Part shown: positions 34,275-43,413 of the stretch, one piece after another
How the letters are laid out: every line of letters starts with the position of its first letter
How positions within the stretch are numbered: the first letter of the stretch is position 1
NCBI GenBank assembly: GCA_035575035.1
Contig: DATLYH010000339.1
Coordinates: forward strand, 1 to 64,000
Origin: DATLYH01 sp035575035
GTDB lineage: Bacteria; Planctomycetota; Planctomycetia; Gemmatales; Gemmataceae
DNA: 64,000 bases
Direction of reading: 5' to 3'
Translations under genes and position numbers: made by a program
Notes under the pieces: generated by a model
Told to the model about the DNA's origin: nothing
The model's database searches: none
What the model saw: the letters and a program-made list of their open reading frames with translations, nothing else

Positions 34275-35633
34275 TCAGAGCCGCAAGAACAGGTTGTGCT
34301 TCTCCAGATGGCGAATGAAAAGGTAGCAGATGGCCAGGTAAAGTCCCAGCGCGGCCAGCACGTACCACAGCGGTGCGTCCCGCGGTGCGTACGGTTTGAT
34401 CGCCGCGCCGACCAGACCGTGGATGATGTAGCCTGCCAGGGCATTGGTCCCCAGCGTGCGGAAGAGACTGCCCAGTACCGTCGGTGCCCGGCGCACCAGC
34501 TGCCGCAGGTCCCAGCCAAGCAGCAGCGCGAATCCGCTGACCGCGACCATCCACGTCCGATCAATCCCCGGTGATGTGACGAATCCGATACCGCCTGCCA
34601 CGACGCCGACTACCCCCGCCAGAAGCAGGAGCCAGGCCGGCAGCAGCAGGGTCCCACGGACCGCCAGCCGGGGCCGACGGATCGGCCAGACGTCGCAGAC
34701 GAGCAGGAACAGGGCGTAAAGGGCGAGCGAAAAGCCGGCACCGAAGACCAGGTACGAGACACTCCCCGAGCGCTGGCTCATCGTCCACGGGTTGAACCCC
34801 GTGAAGTCCGGGGGTGGCGGGACAAAGGGCGGCTCCGCCAACCAGGAGCGGGGGTCAGACCATGACCCGGCGTTGGGCGGCGTGAGGCGGTTCAGGCAAC
34901 TCAGGCCATAGCCCAGTACCATCAAAGCGGCCCCGCCGAGCAACAGCCGCCCCACCGGATAGCGCCTCTCGGCCGGCTTCACGGCGTCATAGGCAAGGGA
35001 GCCGACCAGCAGCGGAATCGTCCACGTCAAAAAGCCGAGCGGGCCGCCGTCGATCCCCCGCGGCTCGGTATTGACCCAGACGTAGTTGGACCAGTCGAGG
35101 TAGAACGGCCAGAAGTTCAGTCCCCAGGACAGGACCGTGTGCAAGAGCCCGGAGAAGGCGGCGAAGCCGATCCGGACCATGGGCCGGGCGGCGATCACCG
35201 GCAGCACCCAGAGAGAAGTCACGCCGATGTGTACCAGGGTCTGGAAGATGCTCCGCTTGAACAGTTTGAAGAAGTCCCCAATGGTCATCTGTTCCAACGC
35301 CGCCCAGGTCGCGGCCCGGCCGTCGAGATGATAGAGAACAAAGCCCAAAAGGATCAGGCCGAAGCTGCGCTTGACCGCGTGCCGGCAAGCGGCCCAGGCC
35401 CCGACCATTTCCAGCCGCCGCAGGAATGTCAGCCGATAGGCGAACCCGACCGCGAAAAAGAATTGCGGCATGATGGTGTCGGCATAGCTGCAATAAGTGT
35501 TATGGTGCTTGAGGAGGGCCGGGGTGACTGCGAAGCTGCCGAGGAAGTTGACGAGGAACATCCCCAGGACCGTGTAGCCGCGGAACTGGTCGAGCGAGGC
35601 AATCCGCGATGGGGCCGACACTGTTCCGCCCAT
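34275..35633 (-). CDS. Heparan-alpha-glucosaminide N-acetyltransferase-like membrane protein
   Basis: A 452-residue polytopic protein with about 10-11 membrane helices. The N-terminal signature RIASLDQFRGYTVLGMFLVN followed by HHNTYCSYADTIMPQFFFAV places it in the DUF5009/HGSNAT-like group (COG4299), whose human member moves acetyl from cytosolic acetyl-CoA to glucosamine across the lysosomal membrane. In bacteria, sugar or cell-wall acetylation is likely but unproven. It converges with the GntR gene, 21 bases apart. Confidence 0.77.
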   Translation of the reverse strand: MGGTVSAPSRIASLDQFRGYTVLGMFLVNFLGSFAVTPALLKHHNTYCSYADTIMPQFFFAVGFAYRLTFLRRLEMVGAWAACRHAVKRSFGLILLGFVLYHLDGRAATWAALEQMTIGDFFKLFKRSIFQTLVHIGVTSLWVLPVIAARPMVRIGFAAFSGLLHTVLSWGLNFWPFYLDWSNYVWVNTEPRGIDGGPLGFLTWTIPLLVGSLAYDAVKPAERRYPVGRLLLGGAALMVLGYGLSCLNRLTPPNAGSWSDPRSWLAEPPFVPPPPDFTGFNPWTMSQRSGSVSYLVFGAGFSLALYALFLLVCDVWPIRRPRLAVRGTLLLPAWLLLLAGVVGVVAGGIGFVTSPGIDRTWMVAVSGFALLLGWDLRQLVRRAPTVLGSLFRTLGTNALAGYIIHGLVGAAIKPYAPRDAPLWYVLAALGLYLAICYLFIRHLEKHNLFLRL

Positions 35634-35851
35634 GACGCGCTTCCTCCAGGATGCATGGACGATTGTTCAGAATAAGAAGGATTTTTTTGAATTTTTTTTC
35701 CAGAGACCACTTGCAGCGGGGGAAGGGGTAGTTACAATGAGGGTGTCCTGGCGGATGGCCACTTCGGTGACTGGGCGACGCCGAAGCAGTCAACGCCGGG
35801 ACTTTTTATGCGCCCATCAATTCCCTCCTTGGCTGCTCTCCAATCAAAAAA

Positions 35852-37186
35852 TCATCCCACCGGGGCGGCAACGCTGCCACGGAAGAAGCCGCTGTCGGCG
35901 GGAGCGGTGTAGCGAACCTCCAGGTGCGGGGTTTCGATGCGGGCGCCGCGGCGGTGGTGGCTCTCCATGGCCGCGTCGAGGATGCCGCTAGTCAACAGGG
36001 TGCGCTCCACCGGGTAAGGCGGTCGGCCCGTCTCGAACAGCTTCTCGATGTTGGCCACCAGGCAGTCGAAGTATTTGGCCCCCGGCGGCAGCGGCAGGTA
36101 GAACAGGCAGGAGGCCGGCTTCGTTTCTCCCTGGAGGCGGGCGGCGAAGGTGAAGTCCTGGACGTGGCCGTTGAGCAACAGCGCCGTGCCGCGCAGGCCG
36201 CTGCGGTACTCGACCAGGAAAGCGGTCGGTGGTGTCGCCGGCATCCCCTGGACCGGGTAGCCGCCCACGTTCTTGCGAACATCGCCGGGGTTGAGGGTCT
36301 CGCTACGGCCCAGGGCAGCCTCGAGCAGGTCCCAGCTCCACCGGCCCTCATCGCTGGCCTTCCAGACCTCCTTGCCAGTCAGGCAGGTCACCGCCTTGAC
36401 GCCGGTCTCGCCCCCCTGCCGCCGCTCCACCATGCATTGCAGCGCTTCCAGCGCGTGAAAGCCATAGACCTCGATCGGCCCGTAGGCCGCCACCAGCGCC
36501 TCCTCGACCGGCGCCCCGAGAGGCAGTTCCAACTCGGGCCGACGCCAGGTCACCGGCAGGCTGGAGCCGGCCATGAACGGGAACTTCAGTTCTTGCGACC
36601 AATCGTACATTCGCCGGGCCTTCTCCCAGCTGTACGAGAGGTGCTTGTCGTTGAAGACCGGCACCGACTTGCCCGTCTGACGGAAGACGCGGACAATCTG
36701 CTCCAGGAACTCGTAGCGCGGGTAAAGGATCTGTCCCTTGTCGTTGCGCGGGTAGTTGCCGTGCTCACCGATCAGTAGCACCCCCTCGACAGCGAGCCGG
36801 CCGTCGGCGTCGGTCAGCGCGTCGGCGATGCTGCGGCTGAGGCGGATGTCAAACTCCCGGCCGATCTCGCGGGACAAATCGTTGTCGGGCTGCTGATCGA
36901 CGTACATTGCATGGACATAATGAGCAGGCACATGAAAGCGACCGTCGCGGGGGTAACCGAGGATGAACCGGCCGGCGATATGATAGGCATGCGACATCGG
37001 CCGGTAGACAGTGCAGACGACGGCGATCGGCTTGCGGCCGTCCTTGGTCGGCTTGGGCGGGCGGCTGCGGAAGGTGCCGGCGGACGGGGCCGGCTGGTCG
37101 GCCCGGCTCAACCCGCCGCCGAGGGTCAGGGCAGCAGCCGAGGCCAGGAACTTGCGGCGCGAGCAGCGGAGAGAGCGGTCTTCCAT
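35852..37186 (-). CDS. Tat-exported protein of unknown function
   Basis: A 444-residue protein with a twin-arginine signal (SRRKFLASAAALTLGGG, residues 9-25). The mature part starts with KPIAVVCTVYRPMSHAYHIA and includes VEGVLLIGEHGNYPRNDKGQ, which resembles planctomycete proteins found near oxidoreductases, but I cannot name a fold with certainty. No metal or nucleotide motif is evident. Tat export suggests it folds before secretion. It is divergent from the DUF1501 gene. Confidence 0.65.
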   Translation of the reverse strand: MEDRSLRCSRRKFLASAAALTLGGGLSRADQPAPSAGTFRSRPPKPTKDGRKPIAVVCTVYRPMSHAYHIAGRFILGYPRDGRFHVPAHYVHAMYVDQQPDNDLSREIGREFDIRLSRSIADALTDADGRLAVEGVLLIGEHGNYPRNDKGQILYPRYEFLEQIVRVFRQTGKSVPVFNDKHLSYSWEKARRMYDWSQELKFPFMAGSSLPVTWRRPELELPLGAPVEEALVAAYGPIEVYGFHALEALQCMVERRQGGETGVKAVTCLTGKEVWKASDEGRWSWDLLEAALGRSETLNPGDVRKNVGGYPVQGMPATPPTAFLVEYRSGLRGTALLLNGHVQDFTFAARLQGETKPASCLFYLPLPPGAKYFDCLVANIEKLFETGRPPYPVERTLLTSGILDAAMESHHRRGARIETPHLEVRYTAPADSGFFRGSVAAPVG

Positions 37187-37354
37187 GGCGGAATCCTGTC
37201 AAGGCGGGAAAGGACGGCGCGGCGCCCGATCCGGGCGCCTGGCTTCACCCTACCACAAACGGCGGTGCCCGGCCAGGGGGCCGCCGGCGGCCTGGCGCTG
37301 TATCGGCGACGAATGCAGGCTGCTCTGACCGCGGCGCAACACGCCGAAGCAGAG

Positions 37355-37448
37355 CGAGCAAACCCGAGTCCGGCGCCGACAAAGGCGAGCGGCCGGCGTC
37401 AGCCGGCCGGTGCTGGAAGGCGAGCGGCCGGCAGGGGCTCGGTTTGCT
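37355..37448. repeat. Palindromic repeat, family C, with outer inverted arms
   Basis: Two direct copies of GGCGAGCGGCCGGC (from 37384 and 37419), the first as palindrome GCCGGC..GCCGGC, lie inside outer inverted arms CGAGCAAACCCGAG (37355) and CTCGGTTTGCT (37438). The core unit recurs four times at 51758-51918. Confidence 0.7.
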
Positions 37449-37490
37449 TACCTCGTTCCCTGCCATTTCGATAAAACTCCGATTTCCTGA

Positions 37491-37520
37491 TTGACGACCG
37501 CCTCCCGGCACCGTTACACT
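37491..37520 (+). promoter_or_regulatory. Candidate sigma70-like promoter of the DUF1501 gene
   Basis: TTGACG (37491-37496), 18-base spacer, TACACT (37515-37520). Matches 5 and 4 of 6 consensus bases. It would give a leader of about 147 bases. Confidence 0.5.
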
Positions 37521-37673
37521 GGTTCGAGTAAGGGAGATGGGGACCTGCGCCTAAGCGCCTGACCGCAACCCCACTGAATCCTGCCAACCATTGGCCCACC
37601 CCAAGCCCACCGTTACCCTGGTGTCTTCCGCGACACATGCCGTGGCCGCATTGAAGGAAGTGAGGAACCTGCC

Positions 37674-39128
37674 ATGCTCGTAATTCCCGGCGCCAAAGGG
37701 AAAGATACCTGCGACGGCATCACCCGGCGGGAGTTGCTCCGCGTCGGCGGCTCAGCACTGCTCGGCCTGACCTTGGCCGACGTCCTTGGGTTGCAGGCCC
37801 GGGCCGGCAGCAGTGGGGGCGGCCCCGGCTTCGGCAAGGCCAAAAGCGTTATCCTGCTCTACCTGCAAGGCGGGCCCAGCCATATCGACCTCTGGGACCC
37901 CAAGGACAATGTCCCCGACAACGTCAAGAGTGCCTTCTCGGCCATCAGCACCCGCTTGCCCGGCGTCAAGTTCACCGAGCTGTTGCCCAAGCTCGCCCAG
38001 GTCAACGACCGGATCACTCTGATTCGGTCCATGAGCTACACGCCGGTCGGCCTGTTCAACCACACCGCCGCCATCTACCAGATGCTGACCGGTTACACGG
38101 CCGACAAGGTCAGCCCTTCCGGCCAGCTGGAGCCGCCTAGCCCCAAGGACTTCCCCACGCTCGGCTCCAACATCGTCCGGTTGAAGCCGCCGGAGGTGCC
38201 GATGCTGCCGTTCGTGATGATGCCGCGGCCGCTGCAAGAGAGCAACGTCGTCGGCAAGGGGGGCACCGCCGGCTTCCTCGGCCGGGCCTATGACCCGTAC
38301 CTGCTCTACCCGCCCGGCGACGACATGGACATGAACAAGATGGATCGGATCCGGGTCGATGACCTGAAGCTCCGGGCCGAGGTTTCGGCCGAGCGGCTCC
38401 AGCGCCGGGCCAGCCTGCGCGAGATTATCACCAACGGCATGCCCGAATTGGAGAAGGCGGTTGCCCGCTACGACCTGGACGAGTACTACGGCAAGGCGCT
38501 GGGTCTGGTGCTGTCGGGGCGAGCCCGGGACGCCTTCGACCTGTCCAAGGAGCCGCCAGCGGTACGCGACCGCTATGGGCGGAACACGTTCGGCCAGTGC
38601 TGCCTCCTGGCCCGGCGGCTGGTCGAGGCCGGCACGCGCTTCGTCGAGGTCAACTGGCCCAAGGTGGCCAACTCGGACAACCACTCCTGGGACGTCCACA
38701 AGGACCTGTCCAAACGCATGAAGAACCAGGCGGCGCCGATGCTCGACGCCGGCCTGTCGGCCCTGATCCTCGACCTGGACGAGCGCGGGCTGCTGTCCGA
38801 GACGCTGGTGGTGGCGGTGGGCGAGTTCGGCCGCAGCCCGGTCCGCGGCGTCAGCACCTCGGGGAACGACAACAGCAACGACGGCCGCGACCACTGGCCG
38901 TACTGCTACACGGCTGTGATTGCCGGCGCGGGCATCAAGCGCGGCTATGTCCACGGCCGGTCGGACAAGACGGCGTCGGCACCGCTGGACAACCCGGTCC
39001 ACCCGACCGACCTACTGGCGACGATTTATCACTCGGTCGGCATCGTGCCGAGCACCATCGTTTACAACCATCTCAACCAGCCGCGCGAGTTGGTCAAGGG
39101 GGAGGTGGTCACCGGCGTGCTCGCCTGA
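37674..39128 (+). CDS. DUF1501 domain protein
   Basis: A 484-residue protein of the DUF1501 family, very common in planctomycetes and structurally sulfatase/alkaline-phosphatase-like. It has a Tat-like N-terminus (ITRRELLRVGGSALLGLTLA), then VILLYLQGGPSHIDLWDPKD, FPTLGSNIVRLKPPEVPMLP, and the late VVAVGEFGRSPVRG with DHWPYCYTAVIAGAGIKRGY. The function is unknown; in these bacteria such genes often pair with DUF1553/DUF1549 genes, but no such partner is here. Confidence 0.87.
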   Translation: MLVIPGAKGKDTCDGITRRELLRVGGSALLGLTLADVLGLQARAGSSGGGPGFGKAKSVILLYLQGGPSHIDLWDPKDNVPDNVKSAFSAISTRLPGVKFTELLPKLAQVNDRITLIRSMSYTPVGLFNHTAAIYQMLTGYTADKVSPSGQLEPPSPKDFPTLGSNIVRLKPPEVPMLPFVMMPRPLQESNVVGKGGTAGFLGRAYDPYLLYPPGDDMDMNKMDRIRVDDLKLRAEVSAERLQRRASLREIITNGMPELEKAVARYDLDEYYGKALGLVLSGRARDAFDLSKEPPAVRDRYGRNTFGQCCLLARRLVEAGTRFVEVNWPKVANSDNHSWDVHKDLSKRMKNQAAPMLDAGLSALILDLDERGLLSETLVVAVGEFGRSPVRGVSTSGNDNSNDGRDHWPYCYTAVIAGAGIKRGYVHGRSDKTASAPLDNPVHPTDLLATIYHSVGIVPSTIVYNHLNQPRELVKGEVVTGVLA

Positions 39129-39139
39129 GCAGCGGCCTG

Positions 39140-40573
39140 TCAGTCCTTCGACTCGATCATTGCCCCGCGCCGCAATCGCCCGCCGACGCCGGGGACCAGG
39201 CAGGCCAGCGCAAAGGCGGCATAGATAAGGAGCACGCCGTCGAACGGCAGGCGCGGCCCGGACAGTGCCGCAGCGTGGCTGAGGAGGTAGGGGAGCGGTA
39301 CCCAGACGGCCGCCAGTGCTGCCGGTGCCGCTTCGAACCGCCAGGCATACGTCCAGCGCCAGCCGAGCGCCCCCAACAACAGCATCCCTAGCAGCGCCCC
39401 TTGCAAGATGGCCTCATACGATGCGGCCAGCCACGACGGCAGTTCGGCCTCCGCAGCCGGCCCGCGCTCGGCCAACTCGCCGTGCTTCAGCCAGCGCTCG
39501 CCGAGCAGGAAGCAGAGTCCGGCCCGGAGGCGGCGCCGCAGCGCGTCGGCCGGCCGGTTCCGCACTTCCTCGAGCACGTCACGACTCAGCCGGGCGTAGC
39601 GCTCCTTTTGGTTGTCGATCCGGGCCAACTCCTCGGCAATGGTCTGGACATCCTCGCTCCGCGCCTTCGCCAGGGCGTGCAGCATGGCCTGCTCGGACTG
39701 CGGCCCGCCGGTAGCGTCCGGGTTATAACCCATCCACAGGTGCAGGTATGTAGAACTGACGATGGGAAGAAAATCGCCGAATGCCTGATGGTTGCGAAGC
39801 GTCCAGGGAACCGTGCCGATGAGGAAGCCGAGGAATGCCACCAGGGCGCCGAGCCAGCCGCCCCGCAGCCGCCGACAGCGGAGCAGGAACCACAGCAGGG
39901 CCACAAAGGCGAACGGCAGCAGGGCGGCACGGACCAGGGCCACTCCGGCCAGCGTCAGCCCGTAGAGCAGCGCGGTTGCCGCCCCGCCCCATTGGCCGGC
40001 GCTGGCTCCCAGGAATAAAGCCGCCGCCAGCAGAAAGGCGGCCAGCACGCCGTCGTCGATTTCGGCGGTGCTGACGATCCCGAACGGATGTAGGGCGCCC
40101 AGAAACCCGGCCAGGGCGGTGACCAGCCGGCTGCGGAAGGCGGCCCAGGCAAACAGTCCGTACAGTCCAGCCGTCAGGCTGCCCAGCCCGCATTGGGCCC
40201 AGCGTACCGCCCGGTCGGCTGGTCCCAGGTTGATCGGCAACCGCTCCAGGAGGGAGATGAGCCAGGGATAGCCGGGTGCCGTATGGGCGGTCCGCTCTTC
40301 AGCCGCGGCGAATGGGGCGAGGCTGGCGAACACCGCGTGTTCTTTCAGGTTGTGGACCAGGGCGTCCAGTTCGTTGGGCGCGGTCCGCCCGCGCAGCTCG
40401 GTGTCCGGCGGCAGGGGAAGGGGTGGGCGCGGGTCCTGGACCCGCAGGGGGCCGCTGGTGTTGCCCCCGTCGGCGCAAGCGACCAAATACCAGGCGCGCG
40501 CCCCCGCCGCAGCGGCCAGAATCGCCAGCAGTATCACTGCCTCTCCGATGCCGAAGTGGCGTGTTTCCGCCAT
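39140..40573 (-). CDS. Membrane glycosyltransferase-like protein (GT39/ArnT type)
   Basis: A 477-residue polytopic protein with an N-terminal membrane helix, a soluble loop and about ten further helices. TAPGYPWLISLLERLP and HPFGIVSTAEIDDGVLAAFL are typical of lipid-linked sugar transferases of the GT-C fold. A charged segment of about 80 residues (LARIDNQKERYARLSRDVLE) lies between the two membrane bundles. The donor and acceptor are unknown. ATG 40573 is used over the longer open frame, with ACGAGGT upstream. It converges with DUF1501, 11 bases apart. Confidence 0.72.
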   Translation of the reverse strand: MAETRHFGIGEAVILLAILAAAAGARAWYLVACADGGNTSGPLRVQDPRPPLPLPPDTELRGRTAPNELDALVHNLKEHAVFASLAPFAAAEERTAHTAPGYPWLISLLERLPINLGPADRAVRWAQCGLGSLTAGLYGLFAWAAFRSRLVTALAGFLGALHPFGIVSTAEIDDGVLAAFLLAAALFLGASAGQWGGAATALLYGLTLAGVALVRAALLPFAFVALLWFLLRCRRLRGGWLGALVAFLGFLIGTVPWTLRNHQAFGDFLPIVSSTYLHLWMGYNPDATGGPQSEQAMLHALAKARSEDVQTIAEELARIDNQKERYARLSRDVLEEVRNRPADALRRRLRAGLCFLLGERWLKHGELAERGPAAEAELPSWLAASYEAILQGALLGMLLLGALGWRWTYAWRFEAAPAALAAVWVPLPYLLSHAAALSGPRLPFDGVLLIYAAFALACLVPGVGGRLRRGAMIESKD

Positions 40574-40734
40574 GAACGACCTCGTGAAATGGTGGAATAG
40601 AGGTGGGCCTGTAGCCGCCTTCGCCCAGCATACGGGGAAGCGTCTGCAGACGCCGGAATACGACCACAGGCACGGCTTGCAGCCGAGCACCGGCTATCAT
40701 ACCGTCCTGCCGCCGCGGCCGCCACCAAGCCGGC

Positions 40735-40764
40735 TTGCCAGCCCCTGACCGCGCCGGTAGGGTA
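40735..40764 (+). promoter_or_regulatory. Candidate promoter of the acidic protein gene
   Basis: TTGCCA (40735-40740), 18-base spacer, TAGGGT (40759-40764). The same -10-like TAGGGT at 18-base spacing occurs at 46015-46044. Weak -10 match. Confidence 0.3.
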
Positions 40765-40816
40765 AGATGAGAGTGGAAGCACGGCTCATCACACTTTCCC
40801 TACGGGAGAGAACTCC

Positions 40817-41233
40817 ATGGCACGACGCATCGTCAACCGGATGGACAAGCGCGCCGAATACGAAGCTTACGAGCGCCGCCAGGAAGAGGAAGAGCTGGAA
40901 GAAGACGAAGAGGAGGATGAGGACGAGGACGAAGAGGAGGATGAGGAAGAAGAAGGTTTAGTGGACGAGGAGGAAGAGGAAGACGAAGAAGCACCGCGCA
41001 AGAAGAAGGTTGACAAGGAGGCCAAGGCCCGGCCGCGCACCCGCACCCCCAAGGGAGCACCGCGCATGAAGGTGGTCTGGGGCGTGTTCAACAACTCCAA
41101 CCAGCGCGTGGCCACCTTCGACTATCCCAAACGCCGCGAGGCCGACGAATACGCCGCTAAACTCCGCGTCGAGAAGAACCAGACCTTCTTCGTCCAACCG
41201 GTCAAGGAGCCTATGGAGGAGAAGAAGGAATGA
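40817..41233 (+). CDS. Acidic-linker protein of unknown function
   Basis: A 138-residue protein with a basic start, a nearly uninterrupted Glu/Asp stretch (about 22-60), a Lys/Arg/Pro-rich segment (about 60-80), and a compact C-terminal part (MKVVWGVFNNSNQRVATFDY) that looks like a small alpha/beta fold of about 50 residues with the ending KNQTFFVQPVKEP. The strong charge asymmetry suggests binding to basic proteins or nucleic-acid proteins. A GGGAGAGAACTCC leader precedes the ATG. Not a family I can name. Confidence 0.65.
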   Translation: MARRIVNRMDKRAEYEAYERRQEEEELEEDEEEDEDEDEEEDEEEEGLVDEEEEEDEEAPRKKKVDKEAKARPRTRTPKGAPRMKVVWGVFNNSNQRVATFDYPKRREADEYAAKLRVEKNQTFFVQPVKEPMEEKKE

Positions 41234-41794
41234 TGGATGAAGGTCGAAAACCCTGTAACCCCATTCGCCCGAATTCGGGAGAGGGTGGTAGGCCTGAACT
41301 CTGCAATGGGGCCAGCGGCCTCAAGCAACTCTGATGGCGGCAACCCGCCCCTTGCCACTCTGGATCTTAACAGCGGTTGGCTCGACCACCCGCGGCCGAA
41401 GGGGGTAGGTCGTGCAACGGCGGGCCAATGCCGGCGATTCATGCCGGGGGCGGCAGCTTTCCGGCCCCTCAGGGCCCGCCCGGCCGCGTCCAATTGTCCC
41501 GTTCAACCTTCGCCGTCCTCTTCCACCCCTGTTCCTTTTTCCTCCGGAGGGGCGAGACAGAGTGGCCTGGATGCGTCAATTAATTGACATGTCATCGACG
41601 ATTTGTCAAAATATCGACACGAAGGACCCTGTTTTAGCTTCGGGGACCTGTTTCGGGGGTTGAGGAGCCTTCATTGGGGGCTTGAAAAGGGCTCTTTTTG
41701 ACAATCTTTCGCTGAATGGGCACGATCCATGCTCTATTTGACTGGGAGTGTCGTCGTCCGTTTCTGTCCGCCTGTCCAACGGAGGACCTGAGCG
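41234..41794. other. Intergenic region upstream of a DUF1559 gene
   Basis: About 560 bases with no supported gene. It contains the promoter candidate at 41585-41613 and a TTGACATGTCA palindrome overlapping its -35 element, which could be an operator. Confidence 0.5.
41585..41613 (+). promoter_or_regulatory. Candidate promoter of DUF1559 gene with overlapping palindrome
   Basis: Consensus TTGACA (41585-41590), 17-base spacer, CAAAAT (41608-41613). TGTCA recurs at 41591 and as TTGTCA at 41604, so a regulator could bind here. It would give a leader of about 175 bases. Confidence 0.5.
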
Positions 41795-42868
41795 ATGCGA
41801 AATCATTTCCGAATCATCCGTCCGGCCTTCACGCTGATCGAGCTGCTGGTGGTCATTGCCATCATTGCGATTCTGATCGCGCTGCTGCTGCCAGCCGTGC
41901 AGAAGGTGCGTGAGGCGGCCAACCGGGCCAAGTGCTCCAACAACCTCAAGCAGGTTGTCTTGGCTGCGCTCAACTACGAAAGCAGTTACAACTCCTTTCC
42001 CCCGGGAGCCGGCCAGCTGCCGATCTACCCAGTCAATGGCACCACACCTTCCACGCCTGGCGTCGGCACTCCACCCGCCACGCAGCGACCGTCGCCGCAG
42101 GCGCTGATCCTGCCCTACTTGGAGCAGGCGAACAAGTACAACCAGTTCAACTTCGACCGTGACGTGAACGGCGATAATGCCAACGCCGCTGCCCGGACCC
42201 AGGACGTGCCCGTTTACCTGTGTCCATCCGATTCCTCAAACGCCATGTTCGCGGGCGGGTTCGGTCGCAGTAATTACATGGCCAGCCTGGGCAGGCATCC
42301 CACCCCGGGGTACCTGTTGGGAGACATGGGCGGAGTCTTTAATGTGATCCCCACCACTACCCAGTGGCAAAAGTATGCCAATCGGCCGCCTGGGGTCCGG
42401 ATCCTCGAAGTGAGGGATGGGACGAGCAACACCGCCATGTTTGCGGAGATCAAGCGCGGCCTTTTCGCCGGGTCTCAGTCCGGTGGGTATTCGCCGGCCC
42501 TTGTCCCGCAAGACTCCTTCCAACCCGCCAGCGCCGTAAACACGGCCGACCCGACCACGCCGCCGGTCGCCTGCGCGGCAAACCCAGCGACTGTTACTTC
42601 AGGCACCGTCTTCCGCTATCCCGGCCTACAGTACTACCGCAGCGCGATGATCACCTCGTTCTACACCCACACCAAGCCGCCGAACAATCTGACCATCGAC
42701 TGCTGGGACCTGAACTCGGGTCATGCCACAGCCCGCAGTTACCATCCCGGAGGTGTTCACGTCGGCTTCTGCGATGGCTCGGTCCGGTTCATTACCGAGG
42801 GGATCGACCTGGCGACTTGGAAGAACCTTGGTTCGCGCGATGATGGCGCGGTCGTGAATATCCCTTGA
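41795..42868 (+). CDS. DUF1559 pseudopilin-like protein
   Basis: A 357-residue protein with the prepilin segment PAFTLIELLVVIAIIAILIA (about 9-28), then VREAANRAKCSNNLKQVVLA, which is the DUF1559 hallmark, and a C-terminal YHPGGVHVGFCDGSVRFITE block. Ala, not Gly, precedes the cleavage-site Phe. GGAGGA lies eight bases before the ATG. A strong terminator follows at 42905-42936, so it is monocistronic. Role unknown. Confidence 0.88.
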   Translation: MRNHFRIIRPAFTLIELLVVIAIIAILIALLLPAVQKVREAANRAKCSNNLKQVVLAALNYESSYNSFPPGAGQLPIYPVNGTTPSTPGVGTPPATQRPSPQALILPYLEQANKYNQFNFDRDVNGDNANAAARTQDVPVYLCPSDSSNAMFAGGFGRSNYMASLGRHPTPGYLLGDMGGVFNVIPTTTQWQKYANRPPGVRILEVRDGTSNTAMFAEIKRGLFAGSQSGGYSPALVPQDSFQPASAVNTADPTTPPVACAANPATVTSGTVFRYPGLQYYRSAMITSFYTHTKPPNNLTIDCWDLNSGHATARSYHPGGVHVGFCDGSVRFITEGIDLATWKNLGSRDDGAVVNIP

Positions 42869-42904
42869 GATTGTCGCTGTGCCGAAGTCGAGAAACACCG
42901 GCGA

Positions 42905-42936
42905 GGGCGGGCTCGAACGCCCGCCCTTGTTTCTTT
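42905..42936 (+). terminator. Rho-independent terminator of the DUF1559 gene
   Basis: Perfect 8-bp stem GGGCGGGC/GCCCGCCC (42905-42912 with 42919-42926), 6-base loop, then TTGTTTCTTT. It starts 37 bases after the stop codon. Confidence 0.8.
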
Positions 42937-42970
42937 GGCCGGCCTTGCTTAAGGGGCAGGGAATAGTCTC

Positions 42971-43324
42971 TTACTTGCCTTCCTTGAGGCTGTTCTCGAT
43001 GCCGGCTACCAAGCCCTGGACCTGTTGAGCCACCTCACCCCGATACTTCCCGTGAATTCGCTGACGGTAAACCGTAACAATCTCTTCTGCCTGTTTCGGG
43101 TTCTTCTTGGGGTCGATCGTGGTGACCTGGAATTCCTCCAGCGCCGCGCGGGCCTCGGCCCCATTGGGGTCCCTGGCCATGGCGTCGGCCAATCTGTTGA
43201 TGGCTGCCAACTTCGCATTGGCTTCGTCTTCCAAGCTGTTGGGCTGAGGCCCGCCGCAACCCAGACCAGGCAACAGCAGGGCCAGACCAAGCACGATCAG
43301 GACTGACCGACGTAGAATCTTCAT
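42971..43324 (-). CDS. Small lipoprotein of unknown function
   Basis: A 117-residue protein with a lipoprotein signal peptide (VLIVLGLALLLPGLGCGGPQ, Cys at about 23) followed by a mainly helical mature part (NAKLAAINRLADAMARDPNG, AQQVQGLVAGIENSLKEGK). Length and helicity suggest a small envelope-associated protein. ATG 43324. It converges with the DUF1559 gene, separated by that gene's terminator. Confidence 0.7.
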   Translation of the reverse strand: MKILRRSVLIVLGLALLLPGLGCGGPQPNSLEDEANAKLAAINRLADAMARDPNGAEARAALEEFQVTTIDPKKNPKQAEEIVTVYRQRIHGKYRGEVAQQVQGLVAGIENSLKEGK

Positions 43325-43413
43325 GAAAGACTTCGCCTCCAGGCAAGGATGGGGAACCGTACGGTTATGCTCGTTCTTGAAGGGACCCTTGTCAAGTTTT
43401 CTAGGAGTCTTCC

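Larger units (their letters stand above)
37187..37673. other. Intergenic region with repeat and promoter
   Basis: About 490 bases between divergent genes. It holds the family C repeat (37355-37448) and a promoter-like pair at 37491-37520 for the DUF1501 gene. No coding sequence seen. Confidence 0.55.

Noticed and set aside
37519..37530. GGTTCGA-like sequence as a tRNA T-arm
   Set aside because: No flanking T-stem, anticodon arm or acceptor stem can be formed.
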